Shown: piece by piece, positions 1 through 5,743 of the stretch
Numbering within the stretch: the first letter of the stretch is position 1
Layout of the letters: each line of letters opens with the position of its first letter
Source of the DNA: Flavobacteriaceae bacterium
GTDB taxonomy: Bacteria; Bacteroidota; Bacteroidia; Flavobacteriales; Flavobacteriaceae
Reading direction: 5' to 3'
Assembly (NCBI GenBank): GCA_018608735.1
Contig: JABAYZ010000304.1
Span: 1 to 5,819 of the forward strand
Length of the DNA: 5,819 nt
Translations under genes and position numbers: made by a program
The notes under the pieces: generated by a model
What the model was told of the DNA's origin: nothing
The model's database searches: none
Seen by the model: the letters and a program-made list of their open reading frames with translations, nothing else

Positions 1-412
1 GATTTAATTCATTAAAAAAAGTAAGGTTGGAGTTCACATTAAACAACCCATAACCACCATAAGAAAATATTTCATTTTCAAAAGTGAAGTCATAAGATCT
101 AAACTTGTTTTGATGTTCAAAAGATTTATCTAGACGTTCAAAATAACGATCTTTAAACTTATATAAAACACCTCCACCTTTTGCTAATAAAATGGTTTCG
201 TTGGGGCGATTAATTGCCTCGAAATTAAAATGAGGCCAATCCATCTGATGCGCCCATTTTTCATAGGATGCTCCATTTTTCGTTACATATACGGAATCCG
301 AATCAACGGTATAAAAAAAAATTTTGGAGTGGAAACTAAAAAAAGAATTCTTTGAAAACTCAGGATATGAGCCACTAAAAATAGTTAAAAAAAATAGTTG
401 TAATAAAAGCAT
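1..412 (-). CDS. Partial exported or membrane-anchored protein of unknown function (N-terminal part)
   Basis: The minus strand is open for 137 codons from an ATG at 412-410 to the window edge, so the C-terminus is missing. The first residues, MLLLQLFFLTIFSG, are strongly hydrophobic and fit a signal peptide or membrane anchor. The rest is an aromatic-rich soluble region containing GGGVLYKFKDRYFERLD and later FSYGGYGLF. The repeated GG/YGG turns loosely resemble Kelch-type beta-propeller blades, but I cannot assign a family. The start is uncertain. The frame stays open upstream and keeps encoding hydrophobic residues (LYYFSLPYTIYLVFL), with a TTG at 457-455, and the ATG form lacks the usual N-terminal lysines. 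A longer product with a complete signal anchor is therefore possible. The gene is divergent from the lipoprotein gene at 507, and about 95 bp between them would carry both promoters. Codon-level coherence makes it likely real; its function is unknown. Confidence 0.6.
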   Translation of the reverse strand, partial: MLLLQLFFLTIFSGSYPEFSKNSFFSFHSKIFFYTVDSDSVYVTKNGASYEKWAHQMDWPHFNFEAINRPNETILLAKGGGVLYKFKDRYFERLDKSFEHQNKFRSYDFTFENEIFSYGGYGLFNVNSNLTFFNELN

Positions 413-473
413 TAAAAATACAAGATATATCGTGTAAGGTAGTGAAAAATAATACAAGAGCGGCTTATATAAA

Positions 474-490
474 TTAGTTTTACAAACTAA
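474..490 (+). promoter_or_regulatory. 5'-UTR hairpin ahead of the lipoprotein gene
   Basis: A 7-bp perfect inverted repeat (ttagttt at 474-480, aaactaa at 484-490) with a 3-nt loop ends 16 nt before the ATG at 507. It is followed by a weak Shine-Dalgarno-like aaagg at 495-499, seven bases from the start. The hairpin lies in the shared divergent upstream region, so it could be an operator-type palindrome or a leader structure. The role is inferred, and short AT-rich inverted repeats occur by chance. Confidence 0.25.
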
Positions 491-506
491 ATTTAAAGGT
501 TTAAAT

Positions 507-938
507 ATGAAAAAAATTATTTTATTAATGGTGCCGTTATTGCTCATGGGATGCGGAGATGAAGACGACAACAACGACGACCCCATAATAGGCTCATGGG
601 AATTAATTTCTGAAGAACATTATCTAATTGATATTTATGAGTTTAGAGCTTGTATTGAAGAGGGCTATCCCAATGTTATTGAGTATTTTGTTGACGGAAA
701 GTACAATAGCCAATTTTGGGAGTGTCAGTTAGAATTAGATGGAACTGTGACCATAGGAGATACGGGAACGACTGTAGGTGGCCAATGGAATCAAATAGGA
801 GAACTTGGGTATTATTTGGTATTCGACCCAAATGAAGACGAACCAAATGAAGAGGTCTCGTATTTTGAATTTAATAACGATTTTTCTCAATTTTCGTTTG
901 ATAACGGAGAGTATATTTCAGTTTTTGAACGTCGTTAG
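507..938 (+). CDS. Small lipocalin-like lipoprotein
   Basis: This is a 143-aa protein with a classic lipoprotein signal: MKK, a hydrophobic run, then the lipobox LLMGC with Cys16 as the lipidated residue. The mature start, CGDEDDNNDD, is highly acidic, resembling the charged lipoprotein export signal that sends Bacteroidota lipoproteins to the outer face of the outer membrane. Next come PIIGSWELIS (residues 26-35) and a later GGQWNQIG...YYLVF (91-106). This spaced G-x-W strand pattern is typical of the small lipocalin-like domains found in flavobacterial lipoproteins. Two further cysteines, Cys49 and Cys73, could form a disulfide. The ATG is preceded by aaagg at a workable distance. The gene stands alone, convergent with the propeller gene and followed by two hairpin terminators. 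The ligand and exact role are unknown; the lipocalin assignment rests on motif and length only. Confidence 0.85.
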   Translation: MKKIILLMVPLLLMGCGDEDDNNDDPIIGSWELISEEHYLIDIYEFRACIEEGYPNVIEYFVDGKYNSQFWECQLELDGTVTIGDTGTTVGGQWNQIGELGYYLVFDPNEDEPNEEVSYFEFNNDFSQFSFDNGEYISVFERR

Positions 939-964
939 CTATTGATGTATATTTTTTTAGAGTG

Positions 965-987
965 AAACCCTGCAAATTGCAGGGTTT
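965..987 (+). terminator. Rho-independent terminator of the lipoprotein gene
   Basis: A perfect 10-bp stem (aaaccctgca at 965-974, tgcagggttt at 978-987) with a 3-nt loop lies 26 nt after the lipoprotein stop and is followed by tcagtttta. The GC-rich stem core and downstream T-rich stretch fit intrinsic termination on the plus strand, though the T tract is interrupted. Confidence 0.75.
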
Positions 988-1053
988 TCAGTTTTATAAT
1001 TCCTATGTTTTGTGGCGTGTTAAAACTTTAGCTAAGTCACAACTTTAATTACT

Positions 1054-1082
1054 AAGAGCGAACGTTAAAGCTCGCTCTTTTT
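1054..1082 (+). terminator. Second hairpin terminator between convergent genes
   Basis: An 8-bp stem (aagagcga at 1054-1061, tcgctctt at 1072-1079) with a 10-nt loop runs into a five-T tract at 1078-1082. It is best oriented for plus-strand transcripts as a backup to the hairpin at 965-987. It also lies about 40 nt beyond the stop of the convergent minus-strand gene and may help end that transcript, although the T tract on that strand is poor. Confidence 0.6.
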
Positions 1083-1117
1083 AGCCAATAACTATACAGA
1101 TTGTTTGTAAACGATTT

Positions 1118-2311
1118 TTATTCCTTTATAAATTTAAGTATGTTTCTGTTATTAAATTTTAAAAAATAAAACCCTCTAACTAGGTGTTCAATTTTTATAT
1201 TTTCTTTGCTGGAGATCGATCCCTCTAAAATTTGTTTACCTAGAGCGTTATAAATTTTATATTCTTCTGCTTGTGTTAGTCCCGTCACTTGGATAGTTGA
1301 GCCTGATGGGTTAGGAAAAATGGTCATCGAAACATTATTCTTATTAAACTGGTTAAGGTTGAGTGTAGAAGTATCAAATTTAGAGACTTTTCCTGCAGAA
1401 GCTTCTGCAAAATACAATACATCATTGTTAAAAACAAGACCTCTAGGACCATTCACTAGTGTTAAAATTTCCTCTAATACTGGGCTACTCTGGGTTACGT
1501 CTGTTCTGAAAATTCTGTCTGAAAGTGTATTACTGCGCGGTTCAGTAATATACAAGTGATTTCCTTTAAAAGCTAATCCTACAGGGTTTGTTAACCCTGA
1601 TACTACATCAATCACTGATAGTGTTGAAGCAGTTACATCTTCTATTTTAGAAATTTTACCATCTACATCAAGTGAAAAATATAACTCATTATTTTTAAAA
1701 GCAAGTTTTGTTGGTAAATTCAGTCCTGATACAATTGCAGTAACTGTTGGATCAGTTGAAGAGATGTCTGCTATTTTAGAAATTCTACCTGCCCCCCATT
1801 CTGCGATAAATAATTCATTCCCTTTAAATGCTAGCCCAAGAGGTTGATTTAGCCCTGTTACTACATCTGTAGAAGTTGGTGTAGAAGCGGTAAGATCAAT
1901 TTTAGAGATTTTGTTGTTTGTGATAACAGAATAATATAAAAAGTTTCCGTTTATTGCCATTCCGAGAATACCTGAAACATCAGTCACCAAGTCAGTAATT
2001 GTGGGTGTAGCTTCCGTAATATCTATTTTAGATATTTTACCGCTGACTCTATCAGACACAAATAATTCATTGCCATTAAGTACAAGAGCATAAGGGTAAT
2101 CTAAGCCATCTAAAACTGTTGTTTGAGTAAAAAGAGCATCACTTTCTGCTTGTGTTTCTGAAAATATTGAAGCTGTGTTAATACCAGTCAAATTTGTAGA
2201 ACTAGATGAATTGTCTAAAGAAATCACGGCCGTTTTATCAGTTATTGTAACTTGTGAATTAGCCACTTGAACTAGTAAAGCTGTAATCAATAAGAATAGT
2301 TGTTTTTTCAT
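1118..2311 (-). CDS. Secreted six-bladed beta-propeller protein with T9SS type A sorting domain
   Basis: This 397-aa protein starts with a signal peptide (MKKQLFLLITALLVQVANSQ, likely cut near residue 19). Residues 66-318 form six consecutive repeats of 37-46 aa, starting near 66, 108, 150, 193, 236 and 282. The pattern is VVxGLxxPxGLAFKGNxLYxxE...ISKID, as in SMP-30/NHL/YncE-like six-bladed propellers. Six repeats would close one propeller. Residues 329-397 (MTIFPNPSGSTIQVTGL ... KIYNALGKQILEG ... LVRGFYFLKFNNRN...FIKE) are a complete T9SS type A C-terminal sorting domain, so the protein should cross the outer membrane through the Por machinery and be released or anchored at the surface. No catalytic residues are evident; a binding or scaffold role is inferred. 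The ATG follows an A-rich stretch without a clear Shine-Dalgarno site. The gene appears to be transcribed alone. Confidence 0.93.
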   Translation of the reverse strand: MKKQLFLLITALLVQVANSQVTITDKTAVISLDNSSSSTNLTGINTASIFSETQAESDALFTQTTVLDGLDYPYALVLNGNELFVSDRVSGKISKIDITEATPTITDLVTDVSGILGMAINGNFLYYSVITNNKISKIDLTASTPTSTDVVTGLNQPLGLAFKGNELFIAEWGAGRISKIADISSTDPTVTAIVSGLNLPTKLAFKNNELYFSLDVDGKISKIEDVTASTLSVIDVVSGLTNPVGLAFKGNHLYITEPRSNTLSDRIFRTDVTQSSPVLEEILTLVNGPRGLVFNNDVLYFAEASAGKVSKFDTSTLNLNQFNKNNVSMTIFPNPSGSTIQVTGLTQAEEYKIYNALGKQILEGSISSKENIKIEHLVRGFYFLKFNNRNILKFIKE

Positions 2312-2696
2312 AATATTTTTTTTAGCGTGTTACCTACTTCAAAATTCATTTGGTTTTTCGGTTTATTCCCAACATTTATAGTTAATTAATAGTCGTAATA
2401 ATCTTTTAAACATTCTAAATACAACAACTTTACTCTCAAATACAGGAGTTGGAAGTGTATTCAATATTTGCCGACTGGCTGATACATTTATGAATAGAAT
2501 TAACACCACAAAAACACTTGGTTAATTGGCATCAACCAACAAACAATTATTGCAATTCAAAAGTATTCGTATGGTTTAATTAGTTAGTGGTTTATTAGTG
2601 CATTACACCATATATCCTGTATTTACACACACCCGATTGAGCTAATTTAGGATATCAATATTTAAAAAAATGCCTTATTCTATTGAACTGCGATAA
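2312..2696. other. Intergenic region without a convincing gene
   Basis: This AT-rich 385-bp stretch lies upstream of the propeller gene and should contain its promoter, but I see no clear TTG/TAnnTTTG pair at proper spacing. It holds a minus-strand open frame at 2363-2509 (GTG start, 48 aa, hydrophobic start VVLILFINVSA, then a basic end FKRLLRLLINYKCWE) that may be a gene fragment or chance. It also holds weak inverted repeats: ttggtt/aaccaa at 2518-2523 and 2534-2539, and atatcct/aggatat at 2612-2618 and 2649-2655. None is strong enough to name. Confidence 0.5.
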
Positions 2697-2894
2697 GTGT
2701 ACCGATTAGAATTGGCAAGAGAAGGTATTAAAAACAACGACAAAAGGTTGAAATTTATGGATTCCACAGAGTATAAACAATTGCTATTACAGACTTATCC
2801 TGAAAATTCATGTGGAATTTTCAGCTTGTCCCTCGCTAGCGCGAGCGTCCCGCTCGTGACAACTAGAGTAAGACGAAAAAAAGAAATAGAATAG
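2697..2894 (+). CDS. Doubtful 65-aa ORF, probably a gene fragment ending inside a repeat
   Basis: The frame opens at a GTG directly after an in-frame TAA (2694-2696). Before that TAA, the same frame reads MPYSIELR from an ATG at 2670, so the whole looks like a slightly longer reading frame broken by a stop. Residues 1-40 (VYRLELAREGIKNNDKRLKF..., then STEYKQLLLQTYPENS) have plausible protein-like composition but match no family I recognise. The last 20 or so residues, including SLASASVPLVTTRV, are translated from the GC-rich repeat arm and are not native coding sequence. There is no Shine-Dalgarno site. The most likely reading is a decayed gene end disrupted by the repeat element; a small functional gene is less likely. 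Confidence 0.25.
   Translation: MYRLELAREGIKNNDKRLKFMDSTEYKQLLLQTYPENSCGIFSLSLASASVPLVTTRVRRKKEIE
2800..2824. repeat. Perfect 10-bp hairpin beside the GC-rich repeat
   Basis: ctgaaaattc at 2800-2809 is exactly complementary to gaattttcag at 2815-2824, with a 5-nt loop. No T tract follows, so it is not a standard terminator. It sits nine bases before the left arm of the inverted GC-rich pair and may be part of the same element or of an RNA made from it. Confidence 0.6.
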
Positions 2895-2974
2895 ACAATG
2901 AGTAGAACATATATACGAGTATATGAATAATTTTAGTTTGTTTAACGGCACAAGCGGGACGCTTGCGCCAGCAG
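2833..2974. repeat. REPIN/MITE-like inverted pair of GC-rich repeats
   Basis: The left arm at 2833-2858 (core gcgagcgtcccgctcgtg) matches the reverse complement of 2949-2974 (core cacaagcgggacgcttgc) at 21 of 26 positions. Within the best 24 bp only three positions differ. Each arm folds on its own around a 5-nt loop: cgcgagc/gctcgtg at 2840-2846 and 2852-2858, and caagc/gcttg at 2951-2955 and 2961-2965. This is the layout of paired REP sequences (REPINs) mobilised by REP-associated tyrosine transposases, or of a small MITE. The 90-bp spacer is AT-rich and contains a small atatac/gtatat palindrome at 2911-2924. The GC content contrasts sharply with the surroundings. No transposase is present in the window and I see no clear target-site duplication. 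Confidence 0.7.
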
Positions 2975-2978
2975 GAGT

Positions 2979-3131
2979 ATGGTTTATAACAAGTTAAATG
3001 ACCGAGATCGAACTCCAAAAGTGAATACTATATTTTGGCTCAATTCCCGTTTTGTCAAAGGAAATCTCAAACATAAAGATTCCAGTAAATCAATGCTTCG
3101 AGTTAGTAACATAGAGAGGCTTTATTCATAA
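2979..3131 (+). pseudogene. Possible 50-aa gene remnant right of the repeat element
   Basis: An ATG at 2979, just after the right repeat arm, opens 50 codons ending at TAA 3129-3131. The product begins MVYNKLNDRDRTPKVNT and continues through WLNSRFVKGNLKHKD to SNIERLYS. It has a balanced, basic, protein-like composition and no low-complexity bias, but I recognise no family. An aggag precedes the ATG by only one base, too close for a normal ribosome site, and it lies in the repeat flank. With the 2697-2894 frame on the other side of the repeat, it may be part of a gene split by the element. It could also be chance. Confidence 0.2.
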
Positions 3132-3165
3132 TCCGACAGGGCTCCGCTTTGAAAAGCGTACAAAC

Positions 3166-3196
3166 AAAAAAACCACCATTATTTGGTGGTTTTTTT
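3166..3196 (-). terminator. Strong terminator of the S74 adhesin gene (symmetrical)
   Basis: A 13-bp perfect stem (seven A plus ccacca at 3166-3178, tggtgg plus seven T at 3184-3196) encloses a 5-nt loop. It lies 13 nt past the stop of the minus-strand adhesin gene. Because the stem is flanked by A and T runs, it has a GC-rich core followed by T residues on both strands and could work in either direction. Confidence 0.9.
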
Positions 3197-3209
3197 GTTG
3201 TAAGACATA

Positions 3210-5405
3210 TTATTCTTTAACTTCTAGAAGTTTTTTAACCAGCATTTCTAAACGCTCAATTTTTTCTTCTTGTTCTTTAATACTGTTGATCAGTACAGGA
3301 ACTAAGCCTTGATAGTTAACCGATTTGATGCCTTTAGTTTCTGAAACCAGTTCTGGAAATACTTTTTCAATATCTTGAGCAAGAACCCCAATTTTTTGTT
3401 TCTGGTTTTTATCTTCTTTCATGGTGTAGGTCTTTCCGTCAATTTGTAATAACTTAGAAAGGGTACTTCCCAAAGAAATGATATTTGCTTTTAATCGCAT
3501 ATCGGAGTTGATCACGACATCTCCAGCAATTGTTGTGGTTCCGTCGTACAAAACTTCAAAGGCATTACTTCTTCCGCTGCCATTGCCATTACCAATCACA
3601 AAAGCTTGATGCGAAGCATCTGCGGCTGCGCCATCAATAGTATCTTCAAAGGTATTCCACTGACCAATAGCGAGCGCGCCTGCAGATGTGGCGCGTGTTT
3701 GATTACCTAAGGCAGTTGCTAAGGTTCCGCTTGCTAAATTTCCAGAAGCTGTAATACCCCCTGTTCCAGTGGATTGAATTCCCCCTGTTCCAGAAGCATT
3801 AAATGCTAGAGGACTATTCGTTAAGTTCGCGTACTCCCCATCAAACCCTTCAGGCAGATTCGTAAGTTGAGCTCCATCTCCAATAAAGGCTGTTGCAATT
3901 ACAGTCTCTGTAGTCGTAATAGTTCCGTTAAAATCAAAAGACGGAGTGTCCATCGCGTCAGAGCCTTCAAAAATCATATTTCCACTTTCAGAAAACAAAT
4001 TAAGACCATAACCTCCACCAGAACCAACTATAGCATTCTCGTTAGTGTTATCTAATGAAATATTAAATCGATCCCCAGACCCATTATTTTTAAAACCAGT
4101 GATCAAATCACCATCAGGATTAGCAATGATATCAAGTGTTGATCTATTTGTAACATCCTCTGTTCCAAATGCAGAAATCATATCTCCTAAAAAAACAGGG
4201 TTAGTTGCTACAATATCTCTAAATGTAGGCTTATTTGTTAAATTAGTATAATCCCCATCAAAAGTAGAATATCCGGCATCGTTTGCTAGGTCACTTACGT
4301 TGGTTGGGAGTGTTGGTGTTCCACTCAAGCTAGCATAGGTGCCATCAAAAAGAGTTGGAGTATTTGATATATCCGAATAATCGGCTGTAAAATCAGATAA
4401 ATTAATCACAAAAGCTTTTTGAAAATCATTACTACCGTCATTAACATTAATATAAATATTTGCAGTTGGTGTCGTTTCAAAATCCAATAGAGCGTTTGTT
4501 TTAAGAGATGAATTTTCGATAACAAACAAATTATTTTGAGCATCATTTGAACCATTACCTGAAGCTAGGTTGTAGGTAAAAGAAGTTCCTTCCGTATCTA
4601 TGGCAGAAAGATTCCCTACAATTGTTCCAATGGTACTATTCTCTACTAAATTAGTATTTGATAATTGAATATCTGTTGGAGGCGAATTGGGTCCGTTGCT
4701 TTGTACAAAAAAAGGATCAGAGCTACCGTGTAAAGTAACCGTGTGATTATTGTTACTTGAATCAGTAAATGCATTTGCTTCATCATTGACATTTAGTAAC
4801 AGGTGTGTACCGCTAATGTTTTCAAGTTGCATTTCTGGAGTAAAGTTACTCGTATATATAGCGCTCCCTTTCACATATCTTATTTTTGAAATGTGACCAT
4901 CTAAGAATGCTGTCCAGCCAGGGTTATAACCTATTTTTATTTGCGTAGCATCCATAAATTTTCCACCACTACATGATCTCGAAGCTCTCAAAACACCATC
5001 AACGAACCAATTTAATGTTTCACCAGTTCTTACCATCGCTATATGTTTCCAATTGCCGACCCAGTCACTTGCTGTGTAACTAAATGCCAAATCGCCACAC
5101 CCCATTCTGAATTGAGGTTTACCTGCGGCTGTAATTGATAGCCAAAAATTTTGTTGGTTATAGGACAAAATACCCGCTTTGAATCCAATAACTCCGTTAG
5201 GGTCCCATTCGTTAATTTTAATCCACATTTCAAAGGTAAAGTCACCAGTCTCATAAAAACTGCCACTTGAATTATCAAGAGATATATAATTTTGATTTGT
5301 TCGATCTAATCTTATACTATTAAATTGAGCAGTTAGAATGTTAACAGTTAATAAAAAACAAAAGGTAGTAATATGTTTTAAAATGTGATTGGTTGTTAGT
5401 GTCAT
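3210..5405 (-). CDS. Secreted LamG/cadherin/tail-fibre-like adhesin with C-terminal Peptidase_S74 chaperone
   Basis: This is a 731-aa modular protein. Residues 1-26 are a signal peptide ending LTAQ. Residues 27-235 resemble a LamG/concanavalin-type domain (FTFEMWIKI, GNWKHIAMVR, then ISKIRYVKGSAIYTSNFTP), a version common in phage tail proteins; Cys103 and Cys145 may pair. Residues 243-338 are cadherin-like, with DTEG, LDFE and VNDG calcium-site motifs. Residues 342-532 hold four YxxLxxxP repeats, three preceded by FDGxY, and GDGAQLTNLP at 509-518. These are tail-fibre hallmarks. Residues 556-590 contain a trimeric-adhesin head-like repeat (ATALG...ALAIGQ). Residues 634-731 are a Peptidase_S74 intramolecular chaperone: S634-DMRLK, GVLAQDIEKVFPELV, VNYQGLVPVLINSIKEQ and a final coiled coil. 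Such domains trimerise the stalk, then cut themselves off before the serine. No T9SS tail is present. Adhesion is inferred; the ligand is unknown. Confidence 0.92.
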   Translation of the reverse strand: MTLTTNHILKHITTFCFLLTVNILTAQFNSIRLDRTNQNYISLDNSSGSFYETGDFTFEMWIKINEWDPNGVIGFKAGILSYNQQNFWLSITAAGKPQFRMGCGDLAFSYTASDWVGNWKHIAMVRTGETLNWFVDGVLRASRSCSGGKFMDATQIKIGYNPGWTAFLDGHISKIRYVKGSAIYTSNFTPEMQLENISGTHLLLNVNDEANAFTDSSNNNHTVTLHGSSDPFFVQSNGPNSPPTDIQLSNTNLVENSTIGTIVGNLSAIDTEGTSFTYNLASGNGSNDAQNNLFVIENSSLKTNALLDFETTPTANIYINVNDGSNDFQKAFVINLSDFTADYSDISNTPTLFDGTYASLSGTPTLPTNVSDLANDAGYSTFDGDYTNLTNKPTFRDIVATNPVFLGDMISAFGTEDVTNRSTLDIIANPDGDLITGFKNNGSGDRFNISLDNTNENAIVGSGGGYGLNLFSESGNMIFEGSDAMDTPSFDFNGTITTTETVIATAFIGDGAQLTNLPEGFDGEYANLTNSPLAFNASGTGGIQSTGTGGITASGNLASGTLATALGNQTRATSAGALAIGQWNTFEDTIDGAAADASHQAFVIGNGNGSGRSNAFEVLYDGTTTIAGDVVINSDMRLKANIISLGSTLSKLLQIDGKTYTMKEDKNQKQKIGVLAQDIEKVFPELVSETKGIKSVNYQGLVPVLINSIKEQEEKIERLEMLVKKLLEVKE
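3213..3506 (-). other. Peptidase_S74 autoprocessing domain with predicted self-cleavage site
   Basis: This segment encodes residues 634-731 of the adhesin. In viral S74 proteins the chaperone releases itself by cleavage just before the serine of an S-D-x-R-x-K motif, using a Ser-Lys dyad. Here Ser634 and Lys639 are both present, so cleavage after Asn633 is predicted, leaving a mature trimer of roughly residues 27-633. The last 25 residues (EQEEKIERLEMLVKKLLEVKE) show heptad spacing typical of the terminal coiled coil. Confidence 0.8.
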
Positions 5406-5417
5406 GTCTTAAGAGTT

Positions 5418-5669
5418 TTAAAAGTGGATATTTGATTTTTGGTTGTTACTTAAGTGTAAAATATAGGCCCCCGTTTGAAAATCAGAAACATTAATTTGTT
5501 TATGATTGGGCTCTTCAATGGCATATGCCGTACTAGGCGCAAGCTCTAACCCCTCTAATGTTAAAGAGTTATTGGAGTTGACTCTTAGAGAACTGCCTGC
5601 TTCAAAACTAAGAGTTTGGCAGAAACAAAAGGAGGACACTATCAATACAGGGAATTGTAATTTTCGGAT
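5418..5669 (-). pseudogene. Collapsed T9SS cargo gene: N-terminal module fused to a sorting-domain tail, no ATG
   Basis: The minus-strand frame reads, from an ATC at 5669-5667, (I)RKLQFPVLIVSSFCFCQ, a convincing signal peptide. It continues TLSFEAGSSLRVNSNN..LTLEGLELAPSTAY, which resembles the mature N-terminus of a class of large flavobacterial secreted proteins. About 30 residues later it already reads INVSDFQTGAYILHLSNNQKS, the final strands of a T9SS type A sorting domain, and stops at SNIHF without the usual terminal FIKx. There is no ATG. A TTG at 5645 would remove most of the signal peptide, and the ATC could be a mutated ATG. The simplest explanation is an internal deletion joining both ends of a longer gene, plus start loss. 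It lies 12 nt upstream of the adhesin start and would be co-transcribed. A functional mini-protein using a rare start cannot be excluded. Confidence 0.55.
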
Positions 5670-5743
5670 AGATAAATTTAATTGGTTAATAGTGTTTTAA
5701 AAAAAACTAGACATCTTTGAATGTTTTGTTTAATTAATTTCTA

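Noticed and set aside
1320..1559. Plus-strand open frame of 79 codons
   Set aside because: It lies antisense inside the propeller gene, whose repeats and sorting domain are convincing; it has no family features or ribosome site.
2363..2509. 48-aa minus-strand frame with hydrophobic start and basic end
   Set aside because: It has a GTG start, no ribosome site and no recognisable family; it is noted only as possible debris in the intergenic entry.
2612..2655. atatcct/aggatat inverted repeat as an operator or stem
   Set aside because: The arms are 7 bp and separated by 30 nt in AT-rich DNA; this is easily chance.
2833..2974. CRISPR-like repeat pair
   Set aside because: There are only two copies, inverted rather than direct, with no spacer series and no cas genes.
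3141..3158. cgctt/aagcg hairpin before the strong terminator
   Set aside because: The stem is only 5 bp with a small loop; the 3166-3196 stem explains termination.
3867..4251. Two plus-strand open frames antisense to the adhesin gene
   Set aside because: They are antisense shadows of the repeat-rich part of the S74 protein, with unlikely compositions.
5039..5278. Minus-strand open frame in another frame of the adhesin gene
   Set aside because: It is an alternative-frame shadow inside the clearly coding LamG-like domain.
5506..5700. Plus-strand open frame of 64 codons
   Set aside because: It is antisense to the signal-peptide/sorting-domain remnant, which has the recognisable sequence.
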